Source: Parafrigoribacterium_A soli (GTDB taxonomy: Bacteria > Actinomycetota > Actinomycetes > Actinomycetales > Microbacteriaceae). Taken from it: a stretch of 64,000 nucleotides of DNA. Below are positions 26,073 through 34,334 of this stretch, in pieces. Below the pieces are notes generated by a model. It saw only the letters and a program-made list of their open reading frames with translations, did no database searches and was not told the DNA's origin. Location: contig NZ_JBELNZ010000004.1 of assembly GCF_040227235.1 (NCBI RefSeq), positions 1-64,000 of the forward strand, written 5' to 3'. The position numbers were made by a program, and so were the translations under genes. Numbering within the stretch: position 1 is the stretch's first letter; each line of letters starts with the position of its first letter.

Positions 26073-26996
26073 TCAGTCGCTGAACTCCGTCATCACGATC
26101 TTTCCGCCGCCGTGGCGGGTCATGCTCGCCTCGAACGCCTTCGCGAGTTCCTGCATCGGGTAGCTCGCCGCGACATCCACCACGAGGCTGCCGTCCTCAA
26201 CCATGGCGCTCAGTCGGTCGAGGCCCACGGCATCGGGGCGCACCCAGACATAGCGGCCGCCGTGTTCGCCGACGGTACGATCCGCGATCGAGACGTGGCG
26301 ACCGTCGGGCTTTAGCAGGGCGAGGGTCGTGTCGAGCACGCCTCCAGCAAAGTCGGCCACGGCATCCACCTGTGGCGCGAGCACCCTGACGCGATCGACG
26401 AGGCCTTCGCCGTAGGTCACGGGTTCGGCGCCGAGCTCGCGAAGCCTGGCATGGTTTTTCTCGGATGCGGTGGCGATGACCCGAGCACCCGCACGCTTCG
26501 CGAGTTGGATGCCCGCGCGCCCGACCCCGCCTGCACCGTTGTGGATGAGCACGGTGTCGTCGACCGTGAGCTCGAGATAGTCGATGCAGCGCAGCGCCGT
26601 GAGCCCCGCCAGCGGCAGTCCCCCCGCCTGCTCCCAGCTCAGCGAGCGCGGCTTGTGCGCCACGATCGGGGCGGGCAACACAGCGAACTCGGCGAAGGTG
26701 CCGACCTGCACGGTGTCGCGGCGACCGTAGGAATACACCTCGTCGCCCGGCTGGAACTCCGGGGTGTCGAAGCCGACGGCCTCGACGACGCCCGCGACGT
26801 CCCAGCCGGGAACGACCGGGAAGCGCACGTCCATCAGCCCATCGAGGTTGCCGGCCATGACCGACCAGTCGACGGGATTGACCCCGGCCGCCTTCACCCG
26901 GATGAGCACGCTTCCCGGCGCGAGCCTCGGGCGTGGCAGCGGCGTGTTCTCCAGAACCTCGAGCCCGCCGTAGCGGGAGTAGCTCATGGCCTTCAT
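26073..26996 (-). CDS. Zinc-independent MDR-family NADP-dependent oxidoreductase (quinone reductase-like)
   Basis: 307-residue medium-chain dehydrogenase/reductase: GroES-like N-terminal domain (SVLIRVKAAGVNPVDWSVMAG, VVPGWDVAGVVEAVG) and a Rossmann domain with IHNGAGGVGRAGIQLAKRAGA. There are no zinc-ligand cysteines, which places it with the zeta-crystallin/quinone reductase group. The substrate is unknown. The start at 26996 (MKAMSYSRYGG) matches the family; MGES four codons earlier is an alternative. It follows msrA by 20 bases. Confidence 0.85.
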   Translation of the reverse strand: MKAMSYSRYGGLEVLENTPLPRPRLAPGSVLIRVKAAGVNPVDWSVMAGNLDGLMDVRFPVVPGWDVAGVVEAVGFDTPEFQPGDEVYSYGRRDTVQVGTFAEFAVLPAPIVAHKPRSLSWEQAGGLPLAGLTALRCIDYLELTVDDTVLIHNGAGGVGRAGIQLAKRAGARVIATASEKNHARLRELGAEPVTYGEGLVDRVRVLAPQVDAVADFAGGVLDTTLALLKPDGRHVSIADRTVGEHGGRYVWVRPDAVGLDRLSAMVEDGSLVVDVAASYPMQELAKAFEASMTRHGGGKIVMTEFSD

Positions 26997-27016
26997 CGAC
27001 TCACCCATGCGCGGCC

Positions 27017-27535
27017 TCAGCTCGCCGCGGCTTCGCGGTGCGGGAGCTTCCAGCCCGGGCGCACGTAGTGGCAGGTGTACCCGTTCGGGTGCTTCAGCAG
27101 GTAGTCCTGGTGCTCCTCCTCGGCCTCCCAGAAGTCGCCGGCGGCAGTCACCTCGGTGACGACCTTGCCGGGCCACAGGCCGGAGGCGTCGACATCCGCA
27201 ATCGTCTCTTCGGCAACGCGCTTCTGCTCGTCGCTGGTGTAGAAGATCGCGGAGCGGTAGCTCGCGCCGATGTCGTTGCCCTGGCGGTCCCTGGTGGACG
27301 GGTCGTGGATCTGGAAGAAGAACTCGAGGATGTCGCGGTACGAGATCTGCTCCGGGTCGAAGACGATCTCCACCGACTCGGCGTGATTGCCGTGATTGCG
27401 ATAGGTGGCGTTCGGCACCTCGCCGCCGGAGTACCCGACGCGGGTGGACACGATGCCGGGCCGCTTGCGCAGCAGGTCCTGGGCTCCCCAGAAGCACCCT
27501 CCGGCCAGAATCGCCGTCTCTGTCGTTGCGTTCAT
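27017..27535 (-). CDS. msrA: Peptide methionine (S)-S-oxide reductase MsrA
   Basis: Repairs methionine sulfoxide in oxidised proteins. The active-site motif GGCFWGAQDLLRKRPG starts at about residue 12, with the family features GYSGGEVPNATY, HAESVEIVFDP and FFQIHDPSTRDRQGNDIG. At 172 residues the length is normal. ATG 27535 follows AAGGAGA; an in-frame extension further up was rejected for lack of a ribosome site. Pairs with a quinone-reductase-like gene, consistent with an oxidative-stress role. Confidence 0.95.
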   Translation of the reverse strand: MNATTETAILAGGCFWGAQDLLRKRPGIVSTRVGYSGGEVPNATYRNHGNHAESVEIVFDPEQISYRDILEFFFQIHDPSTRDRQGNDIGASYRSAIFYTSDEQKRVAEETIADVDASGLWPGKVVTEVTAAGDFWEAEEEHQDYLLKHPNGYTCHYVRPGWKLPHREAAAS

Positions 27536-27810
27536 CGTCTCTTCTCCTTCGATACCGGGCCGGGTCGCCCGCGGGCCCATTCGCATGCTAGCGGGGCCGC
27601 TATGGAAAACGCCGACCACAGTGGAATTGTTCCGCGACCCTACGAGCCCAAGTTCTGCGGGCCACGGCATCTTGTGAGCCAGTTTTAAGCCGGCGTTAAG
27701 CCATCCGGAGCTGCTCGGAGGTACAGTGCTGGTGTTTTCGGGTCAAGGCCTCGGCCGCGGCTCGAGAACAGCCATCGTGTACATCAATCCAAGAAAGGGG
27801 ACTCTTCATC

Positions 27811-28227
27811 ATGGCTATGTCTTTTGATCCTTTCAGCGAGTTGGATCGACTCTTCGGGTCACGTCAGGGGCCGAAGTTCATGCCTGTCGACCTCTACTCC
27901 GATGGCGACCGCTACGTGCTGAACGCCGATATGCCGGGCATCGATCCCGGCTCGGTCGACATCGATGTGGACGGCCAGTTACTCACCATCCGGGCCAACC
28001 GCACGCCGGAAGGGCGCGAGGGCGCGAAGTGGCTGACGCAGGAGCGACCGCACGGCTCCTACCTGCGGCAGTTCAACCTGGGTGAGGGCATCGATTCCGA
28101 GCACATCACCGCGGATTACGACAACGGCGTGCTCTCGCTGGTCATCCCGCTCAGCGAAAGGGCGAGGCCGCGCAAGATCCAGGTGTCGACGGGTACTCGC
28201 TCGGAGAGACAGTCGATCTCCAGCTGA
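27811..28227 (+). CDS. Hsp20 / alpha-crystallin small heat-shock protein
   Basis: 138-residue holdase chaperone. The alpha-crystallin domain runs from about residue 24 (MPVDLYSDGDRYVLNADMPG) to 125, with the conserved DYDNGVLSLVIPL motif. The N-terminus (FDPFSELDRLF) is typical of oligomerising sHSPs. A ribosome site AAAGGGG is present. No HAIR or CIRCE element is evident in the 275 bases upstream. Followed 54 bases on by a small gene. Confidence 0.93.
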   Translation: MAMSFDPFSELDRLFGSRQGPKFMPVDLYSDGDRYVLNADMPGIDPGSVDIDVDGQLLTIRANRTPEGREGAKWLTQERPHGSYLRQFNLGEGIDSEHITADYDNGVLSLVIPLSERARPRKIQVSTGTRSERQSISS

Positions 28228-28281
28228 CCCTCGTGACGGAGAGGCCATCGTGCCCTCCGCCCATCACGTGAAGGAGCACCT

Positions 28282-28545
28282 ATGTTCCTCTTGGCAGAAG
28301 CGCTGACGGAAAGCGATCCGGATGCCGTCGCGGTCATTCGCGAGGCCGAGGCCATCGTGGTCGACGCCCTCTTCGACGATGTCGCCCGATCGCTGACCGT
28401 CACCGCGGTGGCGCCCGCCCCGGGGCGCGGTCTTCCCGAACGGACAGCCGCCGCGATCGGTGCGAGCTACTATCGGCACCCCCGGGACGACCGGACGAGC
28501 GCCTTCTTCTGGGCCCGGTCGCCTCCGCTCGTGGCTGGCGCCTGA
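28282..28545 (+). CDS. Small protein of unknown function downstream of hsp20
   Basis: 87 residues, not recognised. The first half is acidic and helical (ESDPDAVAVIREAEAIVVDALFDD is one likely helix region) and the second half contains basic YYRHPRDDRT. It has no signal peptide or membrane segment. GAAGGAGC precedes the ATG, and a strong hairpin follows the stop at once. It is in the same direction as hsp20 with no promoter evident between them, so a stress-related role is possible but unproven. Confidence 0.6.
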   Translation: MFLLAEALTESDPDAVAVIREAEAIVVDALFDDVARSLTVTAVAPAPGRGLPERTAAAIGASYYRHPRDDRTSAFFWARSPPLVAGA

Positions 28546-28546
28546 A

Positions 28547-28588
28547 GCGAAAGGCGCGGGGCAGCATCGCCTGCCCCGCGCCTTTCGC
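28547..28588. terminator. Perfect 18-bp stem terminator between convergent units
   Basis: GCGAAAGGCGCGGGGCAG at 28547-28564 and its exact reverse complement at 28571-28588 enclose a 6-base loop. It lies between the end of the hsp20 unit and the end of the TetR gene, so it can serve both strands. There is no U-run. Confidence 0.8.
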
Positions 28589-28608
28589 ACGTTCCGCCGG
28601 CCTCCGTC

Positions 28609-29208
28609 TCAGTCCGCCGGCCGATCACGCGCGCTGGGCTCGAGGGCGCTCGGTTCGAGGGACGCAACGAGGCGCGCGAGGCCATAGTCGAACGCGCGGT
28701 CCACGTCGCCGCCCATCCTGAACGCACCCCTCAGCTCCATGCTCACGAATCCGTGGATCCAGGCGGTGAGCAGGCGCGCGGCTTCAAGGGCCTCATCCGG
28801 CCCGACCATGCGCTCGGTCACCCGGATGAGCACGGCGGTCGCTCGCGTTAGCGTCTCGACCCGAGGGCGCGCGGCCCCCGGTCCCGGCGCGAAGATGAGG
28901 TGATACGCGGCCGGTCGCTCGCTCGCGAAGGCGCGCAGCGAGCGAGCCAGCGTCGCGACGGTCTCCGCCGGGTTGCTGAGGTCTTCCGCGCCCCTGTCGA
29001 GCAGTTCGGCCAGATCCTGCACCGTCGCCTCCGCCACGAGCCCGACGAGTTCGTCTCGACTGCCGACCCGCTTGTACAGTGACGGCGCGCGTATCCCGAC
29101 CCTGGCGGCGACGGCGGCCATCGTGAGAGCCGAGAGACCGTCGGCCTCGAGGATGCTGCGGGCCGCCGACAGAATCTCCCCCGCGCTCGTGCGTTCCGGT
29201 GTCGGCAT
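28609..29208 (-). CDS. TetR-family repressor with WHG-type C-terminal domain
   Basis: 199 residues. The TetR helix-turn-helix lies at about 8-55 (LSALTMAAVAARVGIRAPSLYKRVGSRDE in part) and the C-terminal ligand domain ends in LTAWIHGFVSMELRGAF, the WHG hallmark. I start at ATG 29208, which has GGAGGT four bases upstream, rather than at the ATG five codons earlier. It is divergent from a metallo-hydrolase gene that it probably represses, via the palindrome between them. Confidence 0.87.
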   Translation of the reverse strand: MPTPERTSAGEILSAARSILEADGLSALTMAAVAARVGIRAPSLYKRVGSRDELVGLVAEATVQDLAELLDRGAEDLSNPAETVATLARSLRAFASERPAAYHLIFAPGPGAARPRVETLTRATAVLIRVTERMVGPDEALEAARLLTAWIHGFVSMELRGAFRMGGDVDRAFDYGLARLVASLEPSALEPSARDRPAD

Positions 29209-29242
29209 CGAAACCTCCGTCATTCTTCGCGATAACTATTGC

Positions 29243-29275
29243 ACATAGCCATCATAGCTATGTATCGTAGCTATC
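29243..29275. promoter_or_regulatory. Operator cluster between tetR and metallo-hydrolase
   Basis: The perfect palindrome CATAGCTATG (29253-29262) is flanked by the half-site-like ACATAGCCATC (29243-29252) and GTAGCTATC (29267-29275). TTGCAC at 29239 could be the -35 for the rightward gene, so the sites would overlap its promoter. The spacer is AT-rich against a GC-rich background. Confidence 0.6.
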
Positions 29276-29290
29276 GACAGGAGAGACACC

Positions 29291-30001
29291 ATGGAACTTG
29301 CACCCGGACTGCATCGCATCGGCAACGATCTCGTCGCCGCCTACCTCGTGGTCGATGAGGCGGGAATCACCGTCATCGACGCGGGCCTCGGCGGTCACTG
29401 GAACGACCTGATTCGAGAACTCAAGGCGATCGGACGAACGACGGACGACATCCGGGCGCTCATTCTCACCCACGGCGACAGCGATCACGTGGGCTTCGCC
29501 GAGCGGTTGCGTCGCGAGCACCACGTGCCGGTCTACGTGCACGAGGCGGATGCGGCGCGAGCGCGCGGCGAGGAGTCTACGAAACCGGAGTGGGGCCGGA
29601 TGCGCGCGGGCGCCATCGTGCAATTCCTCGGCTACACGATCGCCAAGGGTGGCTTGCGCACGCGCTATCTCGGCGCGGTGCAAACGGTCAGCGACGGACA
29701 GGTTCTGGATGCCCCCGGCAGCCCACGCGTGATCTCGATGCCCGGGCACTCCCCCGGCAGCATCGCGGTGCACGTTCCCGCTGTCGATGCTGTCTTCGTG
29801 GGCGATGCGCTCACCACGCGCAACGTGCTCACGGGTGTTCGCGGCCCACAGCCGGCGCCCTTCACGGATGACCCGGCGCGCGCGATCGAGTCACTCGAAC
29901 GGCTGCGTGCGACCGGCGCCACGTGGGTGCTGCCCGGTCACGGAGCGCCATGGTCGGGCGGGGTCGACGCCGCCGTGGATGCGGTGCTCTCCGCCCGCTG
30001 A
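29291..30001 (+). CDS. MBL-fold metallo-hydrolase
   Basis: 236-residue metallo-beta-lactamase-fold hydrolase. The metal motif reads THGDSDHVG, i.e. H-x-D-x-D-H, so the second His of the classical HxHxDH is Asp. Other ligands are in SMPGHSPGS, VFVGDAL and LPGHGAP. The substrate is unknown. GGAGAG precedes the ATG. Under likely control of the divergent TetR protein. Confidence 0.88.
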   Translation: MELAPGLHRIGNDLVAAYLVVDEAGITVIDAGLGGHWNDLIRELKAIGRTTDDIRALILTHGDSDHVGFAERLRREHHVPVYVHEADAARARGEESTKPEWGRMRAGAIVQFLGYTIAKGGLRTRYLGAVQTVSDGQVLDAPGSPRVISMPGHSPGSIAVHVPAVDAVFVGDALTTRNVLTGVRGPQPAPFTDDPARAIESLERLRATGATWVLPGHGAPWSGGVDAAVDAVLSAR

Positions 30002-30004
30002 CCC

Positions 30005-30835
30005 TCAGCCTTCGGCGGTGCCCCCGTCCTCGGTCGCTTCGGCGTTGCCCTCGTCGTACCCGGCGGCATAGCCGTCGTCGTAGCCTGCCGCGTAGCCTTC
30101 GGCTCGCGCCTCGGCGGTGCCGAGCCGGAACATGTCGTTCTCGGGAGGTCGGACAATACTGCGCGCCCCGGGCAGGTCGAGGTCGCCCACGAGGTGCCCG
30201 AGTCCCCGCACGACCGCGACCGGAAGTGCGGCAGCCTTGCCCTTCACGAGGTCGGTCGCGGCGGCGAGTTCGTCTGCCACGGCCGGGAGCGTGACGTGGA
30301 GGACGCGGCCGTGCGCATCCGTGCTGCCTCGCAGTTCGTCGAAGACGCGGATGCCGGCGGCGCCGATGGCCACGTCGGTCTGCCCGTCGCGCCAGGGCCT
30401 GCCGAGCGTGTCGGAGACGATGATACCGACCGTCACGTCGAAGCGGGCCCGCAGGTCCGCGGCGAGCGCGCGGGCCGAGGCGTCGGGGTCCACCGGGAGC
30501 AGCAGCACGGTGCCCTCGGGCGTGTTGCTGGAATCGACTCCCGCGGCGGCACCCACGACGCCGAGACGGTTCTCGACAATGCGGGTCACTCCCCCGGGGT
30601 GCTCGCGGCTGGCCACGACGCGCACGGTCTCCGCCGTGATCGCCTCCTCGCGGTCTGCGGCGCGAATCGTGCGCCCCTCGGCCTTGGAGACGACCTTGGA
30701 GGTGACGACAAGGATGTCGCCGTCGGCGAGCGCGGTGCCTCCCTCGAGCGCGTCGCCGATGATCTCGGCGAGGTTGTCGCTGGCCACGATCTCCGGGATG
30801 CCCTCGACCGCCCACACGCTCATCACGGCGGCCAT
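30005..30835 (-). CDS. cofE: Coenzyme F420-0:L-glutamate ligase (CofE-type)
   Basis: 276 residues. CofE adds glutamates to F420-0 using GTP. The fold is recognisable from the N-terminal GIPEIVASDNLAEIIGDAL, DILVVTSKVVSKAEGR, TVGIIVSDTLGRPWRDGQTDVAIG and ADLVKGK-like ATDLVKGKAAALPVAVVRGLG. It is the stand-alone form, without the nitroreductase domain of mycobacterial FbiB. The last 35 residues are odd: tandem GYAAGYDDGYAAGYDEG followed by an acidic tail. The start ATG shares one base with the upstream LLM stop (TGATG). Confidence 0.9.
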   Translation of the reverse strand: MAAVMSVWAVEGIPEIVASDNLAEIIGDALEGGTALADGDILVVTSKVVSKAEGRTIRAADREEAITAETVRVVASREHPGGVTRIVENRLGVVGAAAGVDSSNTPEGTVLLLPVDPDASARALAADLRARFDVTVGIIVSDTLGRPWRDGQTDVAIGAAGIRVFDELRGSTDAHGRVLHVTLPAVADELAAATDLVKGKAAALPVAVVRGLGHLVGDLDLPGARSIVRPPENDMFRLGTAEARAEGYAAGYDDGYAAGYDEGNAEATEDGGTAEG

Positions 30836-31854
30836 CAGCGCACCAGCTTCGGCAGCACGTCGCGCCCGAAGGCGTCGATCCACTCGCGCTGGTTGCGCCC
30901 GACGTTGTGCAGGTAGACGCGGTCGAAGCCGAGGTCGAGATAGCGCTGAATGCTTGCCCGGTGCGCGTCGAGGTCTGCCGAGACGAGCATCCGCCCCTCG
31001 AAGTCCTCGGGCCGCACGAGTCTCGCGAGCTGCTCGAACTCGAAGGGCGAGCGGATGTCGGAACGAGGGAACCGCATGCCACCGTTCGGCCATTCGGCGA
31101 GCGCGTTCGCCATCGCCTGCTCGTCGGTCTCGGCCCAACTCAAGTGCAGCCGTAGCACCTTGGTGCCTCCCCGCTTGCCCTTCCCGGCCTCCCGCGCACC
31201 CTCGTCGAAGCGCGTGAACAGCGCGGCGATCTTCTCGATCGGGGCGCCGTCGACGATCAGGCCATCCACGGTGCGGCCCGCCCGCTTTGCCGTCACAGGG
31301 CCCGAGGTGGCGACGAGGATCTCGGGCGCGACCTCGGGCATCGTCCAGAGTCGCGTCGCCTCGAGCTTGAAGTACTGCCCGCTGTGCTTCACGTCGCGAC
31401 CGGCGTGGGACGCGGCGAACAGCTTGTGGATCACCTCGACGGCCTCGAACATCCGGTTGATGCGCTCCGCTGTCTCGGGCCAGTAGCTGCCGGTGACATG
31501 CTCGTCGATCGCCTCACCGGAACCGATGCCGAGCCAGGGCCGCCCGGGATACATGGCAGCGAGACTCGCGCTCGCCTGCGCGATCATGGCCGGATGCCAG
31601 CGAAAGGTGGGCACGGTCATCCCGGTTCCGAGGTCTCCCGCGGTGGTCTGCCCGAGGGCACCGAGCACGTTCCAGACGAAGCTCGCCTGCCCCTGTCTGG
31701 GCACCCACGGCTGAAAGCGGTCGGCCGCCATGACGCCGCTGAACCCGTTGGCCTCGGCGTGCGCGCTCAACTCGAGGATCTCGGTGGGGTGAAACTGCTC
31801 CAGCGCGGCGCCGTAGCCGATGTGCGGGGCGCCGACGTGCGGGTGTGCGGGCAT
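30835..31854 (-). CDS. LLM-class F420-dependent oxidoreductase (G6PDH-like family)
   Basis: 339-residue luciferase-like protein. It contains GVMAADRFQPWVPRQGQASFVW, PTFRWHPAMIAQASASLAAMYPGRPWLGIGSGEAIDEH and a TIM-barrel end RVYLHNVGRNQREWIDAF. These resemble the G6PDH-like F420 family (TIGR03557 type), but the overall sequence differs enough from FGD that the substrate is unknown. It overlaps cofE by one base, which ties it to F420 metabolism. Confidence 0.85.
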   Translation of the reverse strand: MPAHPHVGAPHIGYGAALEQFHPTEILELSAHAEANGFSGVMAADRFQPWVPRQGQASFVWNVLGALGQTTAGDLGTGMTVPTFRWHPAMIAQASASLAAMYPGRPWLGIGSGEAIDEHVTGSYWPETAERINRMFEAVEVIHKLFAASHAGRDVKHSGQYFKLEATRLWTMPEVAPEILVATSGPVTAKRAGRTVDGLIVDGAPIEKIAALFTRFDEGAREAGKGKRGGTKVLRLHLSWAETDEQAMANALAEWPNGGMRFPRSDIRSPFEFEQLARLVRPEDFEGRMLVSADLDAHRASIQRYLDLGFDRVYLHNVGRNQREWIDAFGRDVLPKLVR

Positions 31855-31930
31855 GCATCCATTCTGTCGTGCTGCGGACGGGGTGCCATCCGCTGCCGGA
31901 AGATCGCCTCGTTCGAGGTACTCTCAACCC

Positions 31931-32386
31931 GTGGACGAACTACGGCGTTTGGACAACACCCACGATTCGATGGACGAGCCGCTCGGCGCCGCGGCTGCTG
32001 TTCCTCGTGAGCGCGCGGTCCGCGAACCTCGCGCCCTCGGTCGCACCGGCCGCACCTTCGACATGTGGGCAGCCGGCCTCCTGACGCTGGCCCAACTTGT
32101 TTTCAGTGCGATGGTGAGCTTTCTCGCGCTGTTGAACCAATTCAACTTCGATAGCTGCAGTGACCCGCAGCTCCGGTGCAACTTCACCCTCGGCGGATTT
32201 GCCTTCGCGATGGTGCCGGTGGCGGGTGCACTCATATTTGTGCTCACCGTCGTGGTGATCGTGGTGCGTCACCGACGCGCACGTCCTGCCTGGTGGATCC
32301 CCGTGGCGGGCGCAGGGGCCTCGGTCATCGCTCTCGTCGTCTCTATCCTGCTCACGGCGGTCGCCGTCGGTCGACCGCCCTGGTAG
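31931..32386 (+). CDS. Small membrane protein of unknown function
   Basis: 151 residues, not recognised. An N-terminal polar, charged segment (about 1-45) is followed by three hydrophobic helices (about 50-73, 91-115, 125-146); the protein ends GRPPW. GTG at 31931 is the most likely start; ATG 13 codons later is possible. It is divergent from the LLM gene and followed after 42 bases by another membrane protein gene. Confidence 0.65.
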   Translation: MDELRRLDNTHDSMDEPLGAAAAVPRERAVREPRALGRTGRTFDMWAAGLLTLAQLVFSAMVSFLALLNQFNFDSCSDPQLRCNFTLGGFAFAMVPVAGALIFVLTVVVIVVRHRRARPAWWIPVAGAGASVIALVVSILLTAVAVGRPPW

Positions 32387-32428
32387 GCAGGTGTCATCCC
32401 TCGCCCCAGCTGCATCGTCCTGATCTGT

Positions 32429-32860
32429 ATGAACCTCCTCCTTCGCCGCATCGTGCTCGTGATCACCGCGGCGCTCGGCGCCTTCGTCGGCGTGTGGGCG
32501 GCCGCTTTCCCGGCGAGTTTCTACACCGAGTTCCCCGGATTCGGATTCATCTGGGTCGCCGTCGACGGAGCGTTCAATGAGCACCTGATCCGGGATGTCG
32601 GCGGCCTCTACCTCGCGATCGCGGCGGCCACCATCTGGGCCACATTCTCGAGTGAGCAGGCAGCAAGCCGTGCCGTTGGGCTGGCGTGGACCGTCTTCGG
32701 AGTGCTGCACTTCAGCTATCACGCCACGCACCTCTCCGCGCTCAGCCCGGCGGATGTCGCGGGCGAGCTCATCAGTCTTGGCACGAGCCTCCTTCTCGGA
32801 GTATTGCTGTTACTACCACCTCTGTACCGCCCAACGTCCATCAGAAAGAAGACCGCATGA
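32429..32860 (+). CDS. DUF4345-like four-helix membrane protein
   Basis: 143 residues with four predicted membrane helices. The motif FNEHLIRDVGGLYLAIA between the first and second helix and VLHFSYHATHL in the third fit DUF4345, a family of unknown function. It overlaps the following NmrA-type gene by four bases (ATGA), so the two are co-translated. Confidence 0.75.
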   Translation: MNLLLRRIVLVITAALGAFVGVWAAAFPASFYTEFPGFGFIWVAVDGAFNEHLIRDVGGLYLAIAAATIWATFSSEQAASRAVGLAWTVFGVLHFSYHATHLSALSPADVAGELISLGTSLLLGVLLLLPPLYRPTSIRKKTA

Positions 32861-33609
32861 AACTGGCCATAGCCGGAACCACCGGAACCGTAGGAAAGCA
32901 CGTCAGCGCAGCGGCAGAGAAGGCCGGCCACGAGGTCGTGCGGATGTCGCGCGCGACCGGAGTGGACATCGTCACCGGTGCGGGACTCGCGCAGGCCCTC
33001 CAGGGCGCGGATGCCGTCATCGACGTCGCGAGCGCCGCCGCCGCCTCCACCTCCGCGGCCGTCAGCTTCTTCGGCACGAGCAGCGCCACGCTGCTCGCGG
33101 CCGAGAAGGCGGCCGGCGTTCCGCACCACATCGCGCTGTCCATCGTCGGCATCGACGGCTTTCGCTCCGGGTACTACGCGGGCAAGGTCGAGCAGGAGCG
33201 CGTGGTCATGAACGGCCCCGTCGCGTGGACGATCCTGCGCGCCACCCAGTTTCACGAGTTCGCGTCGCAACTGCTCGGCCGCGCGAGCTTCGGACCGTTC
33301 GCCCTGATGCCGGTGGGGCGTCTGCAGCCCGTTGCGGCATCCGAGGTTGCGGCATCGCTCGTGCACCTCGCTGAGAGCAAGCAGTTCGGGCGCGCCGCCG
33401 ACCTCGCCGGACCGCGAGAGGAGAGCCTCGTCGAGATGGCGCGCGGCTACCTCAGGGCGACGGGCACCCGACGCGCGGTCATTCCGCTTCGGGCGCCCGG
33501 CGAGATGATGCGAGGCCTTCGCGACGGTTCACGCCTGGCCGGACCGGGCGCGACACTCGGCACCCAGACCTATGCGGAGTGGCTCCAGAACCTGCCACGA
33601 ACCTCTTAG
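32857..33609 (+). CDS. NmrA-like atypical short-chain dehydrogenase/reductase
   Basis: 250 residues with the N-terminal NAD(P)-binding GTTGTVGKHV. The usual SDR catalytic Tyr-Lys pair is represented by SGYYAGKVEQER. WTILRATQFHEF and a variable C-terminal substrate domain are typical of the SDR_a5/NmrA-like group. The substrate is unknown. Start ATG 32857 overlaps the preceding gene. Confidence 0.85.
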   Translation: MKLAIAGTTGTVGKHVSAAAEKAGHEVVRMSRATGVDIVTGAGLAQALQGADAVIDVASAAAASTSAAVSFFGTSSATLLAAEKAAGVPHHIALSIVGIDGFRSGYYAGKVEQERVVMNGPVAWTILRATQFHEFASQLLGRASFGPFALMPVGRLQPVAASEVAASLVHLAESKQFGRAADLAGPREESLVEMARGYLRATGTRRAVIPLRAPGEMMRGLRDGSRLAGPGATLGTQTYAEWLQNLPRTS

Positions 33610-33626
33610 GTCACTCCGCCCTCTCC

Positions 33627-33680
33627 GATTGCGGCAGACGGCGGGTGAGTGCGCGAGTCGACCCACCATGTGCCGCAATC
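33627..33680. repeat. 10-bp perfect inverted repeat between convergent genes
   Basis: GATTGCGGCA at 33627-33636 pairs with TGCCGCAATC at 33671-33680, with 34 bases between. It lies in the gap between the convergent SDR and mug genes and may act as a terminator or belong to another small palindromic repeat family. Confidence 0.5.
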
Positions 33681-33714
33681 CGTCGCCGAGTCGCACAGAT
33701 GTCGACTCAGCCGC

Positions 33715-34299
33715 TCAGACCGTCGGCGGATCGAGCACCGGAATGCCCGCCGATACCGCCGCCTCACGGTAAGCGGCGGCGAGCCCCGCGAGCGTGGCGT
33801 GGGCGTTCAATCCACTCGGGTTCGGCAACACCCAGAGTTCGGCGCCCGCGATCGGCTCCGGCTGCAGCCCCACGACGGCCCTCTTGCGATCGAACGCGAC
33901 GCGATACGCCGTGATGCCAAGCATCGCGACCGCCGCGGGTCGCAACTCCGCCACCCGGGTCGTAAGGTTCGCGGCGCCCGCGCGCAACTGCCCGGCATCC
34001 AGCTCGTCCGCGCGCCTCGTCGCACCAGACACCAGGCTCGTGATGCCTAGGCCGCGCGCGAGGAGGTGAGCGCGATCATCCGGATCAAAGCCCGCGGAGG
34101 CGTCGATCAGCCGGTCGACGATTCCCGCGTGGTAGAGGGCGGGATAGAAGCGATTGCCGCGCCTGCCGAAGTGCGCCTGCACCGCCGCGGTCTGAAGGCC
34201 GGGGTTGATGCCGACGAGCAGCAGACGGACGTCAGGACCGACCAGGTCGGGCAGCCCGACGCCCTTGAACGCATCCAGTTCGGCACTCGTGAAACCCAC
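33715..34299 (-). CDS. mug: G/U mismatch-specific uracil/thymine DNA glycosylase (Mug)
   Basis: 194-residue member of the uracil-DNA glycosylase superfamily, family 2. The active-site motif LLVGINPGLQTA starts near residue 26 and the intercalation/C-terminal motif is LPNPSGLNAHAT. It removes uracil or thymine opposite guanine and ethenocytosine. I start at GTG 34299 (VGFTSAEL); a GTG eleven codons earlier is also open. Confidence 0.9.
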   Translation of the reverse strand: MGFTSAELDAFKGVGLPDLVGPDVRLLLVGINPGLQTAAVQAHFGRRGNRFYPALYHAGIVDRLIDASAGFDPDDRAHLLARGLGITSLVSGATRRADELDAGQLRAGAANLTTRVAELRPAAVAMLGITAYRVAFDRKRAVVGLQPEPIAGAELWVLPNPSGLNAHATLAGLAAAYREAAVSAGIPVLDPPTV

Positions 34300-34334
34300 A
34301 TTCGCACTGTACCCGCGCGACGGTGGGTGCACGT

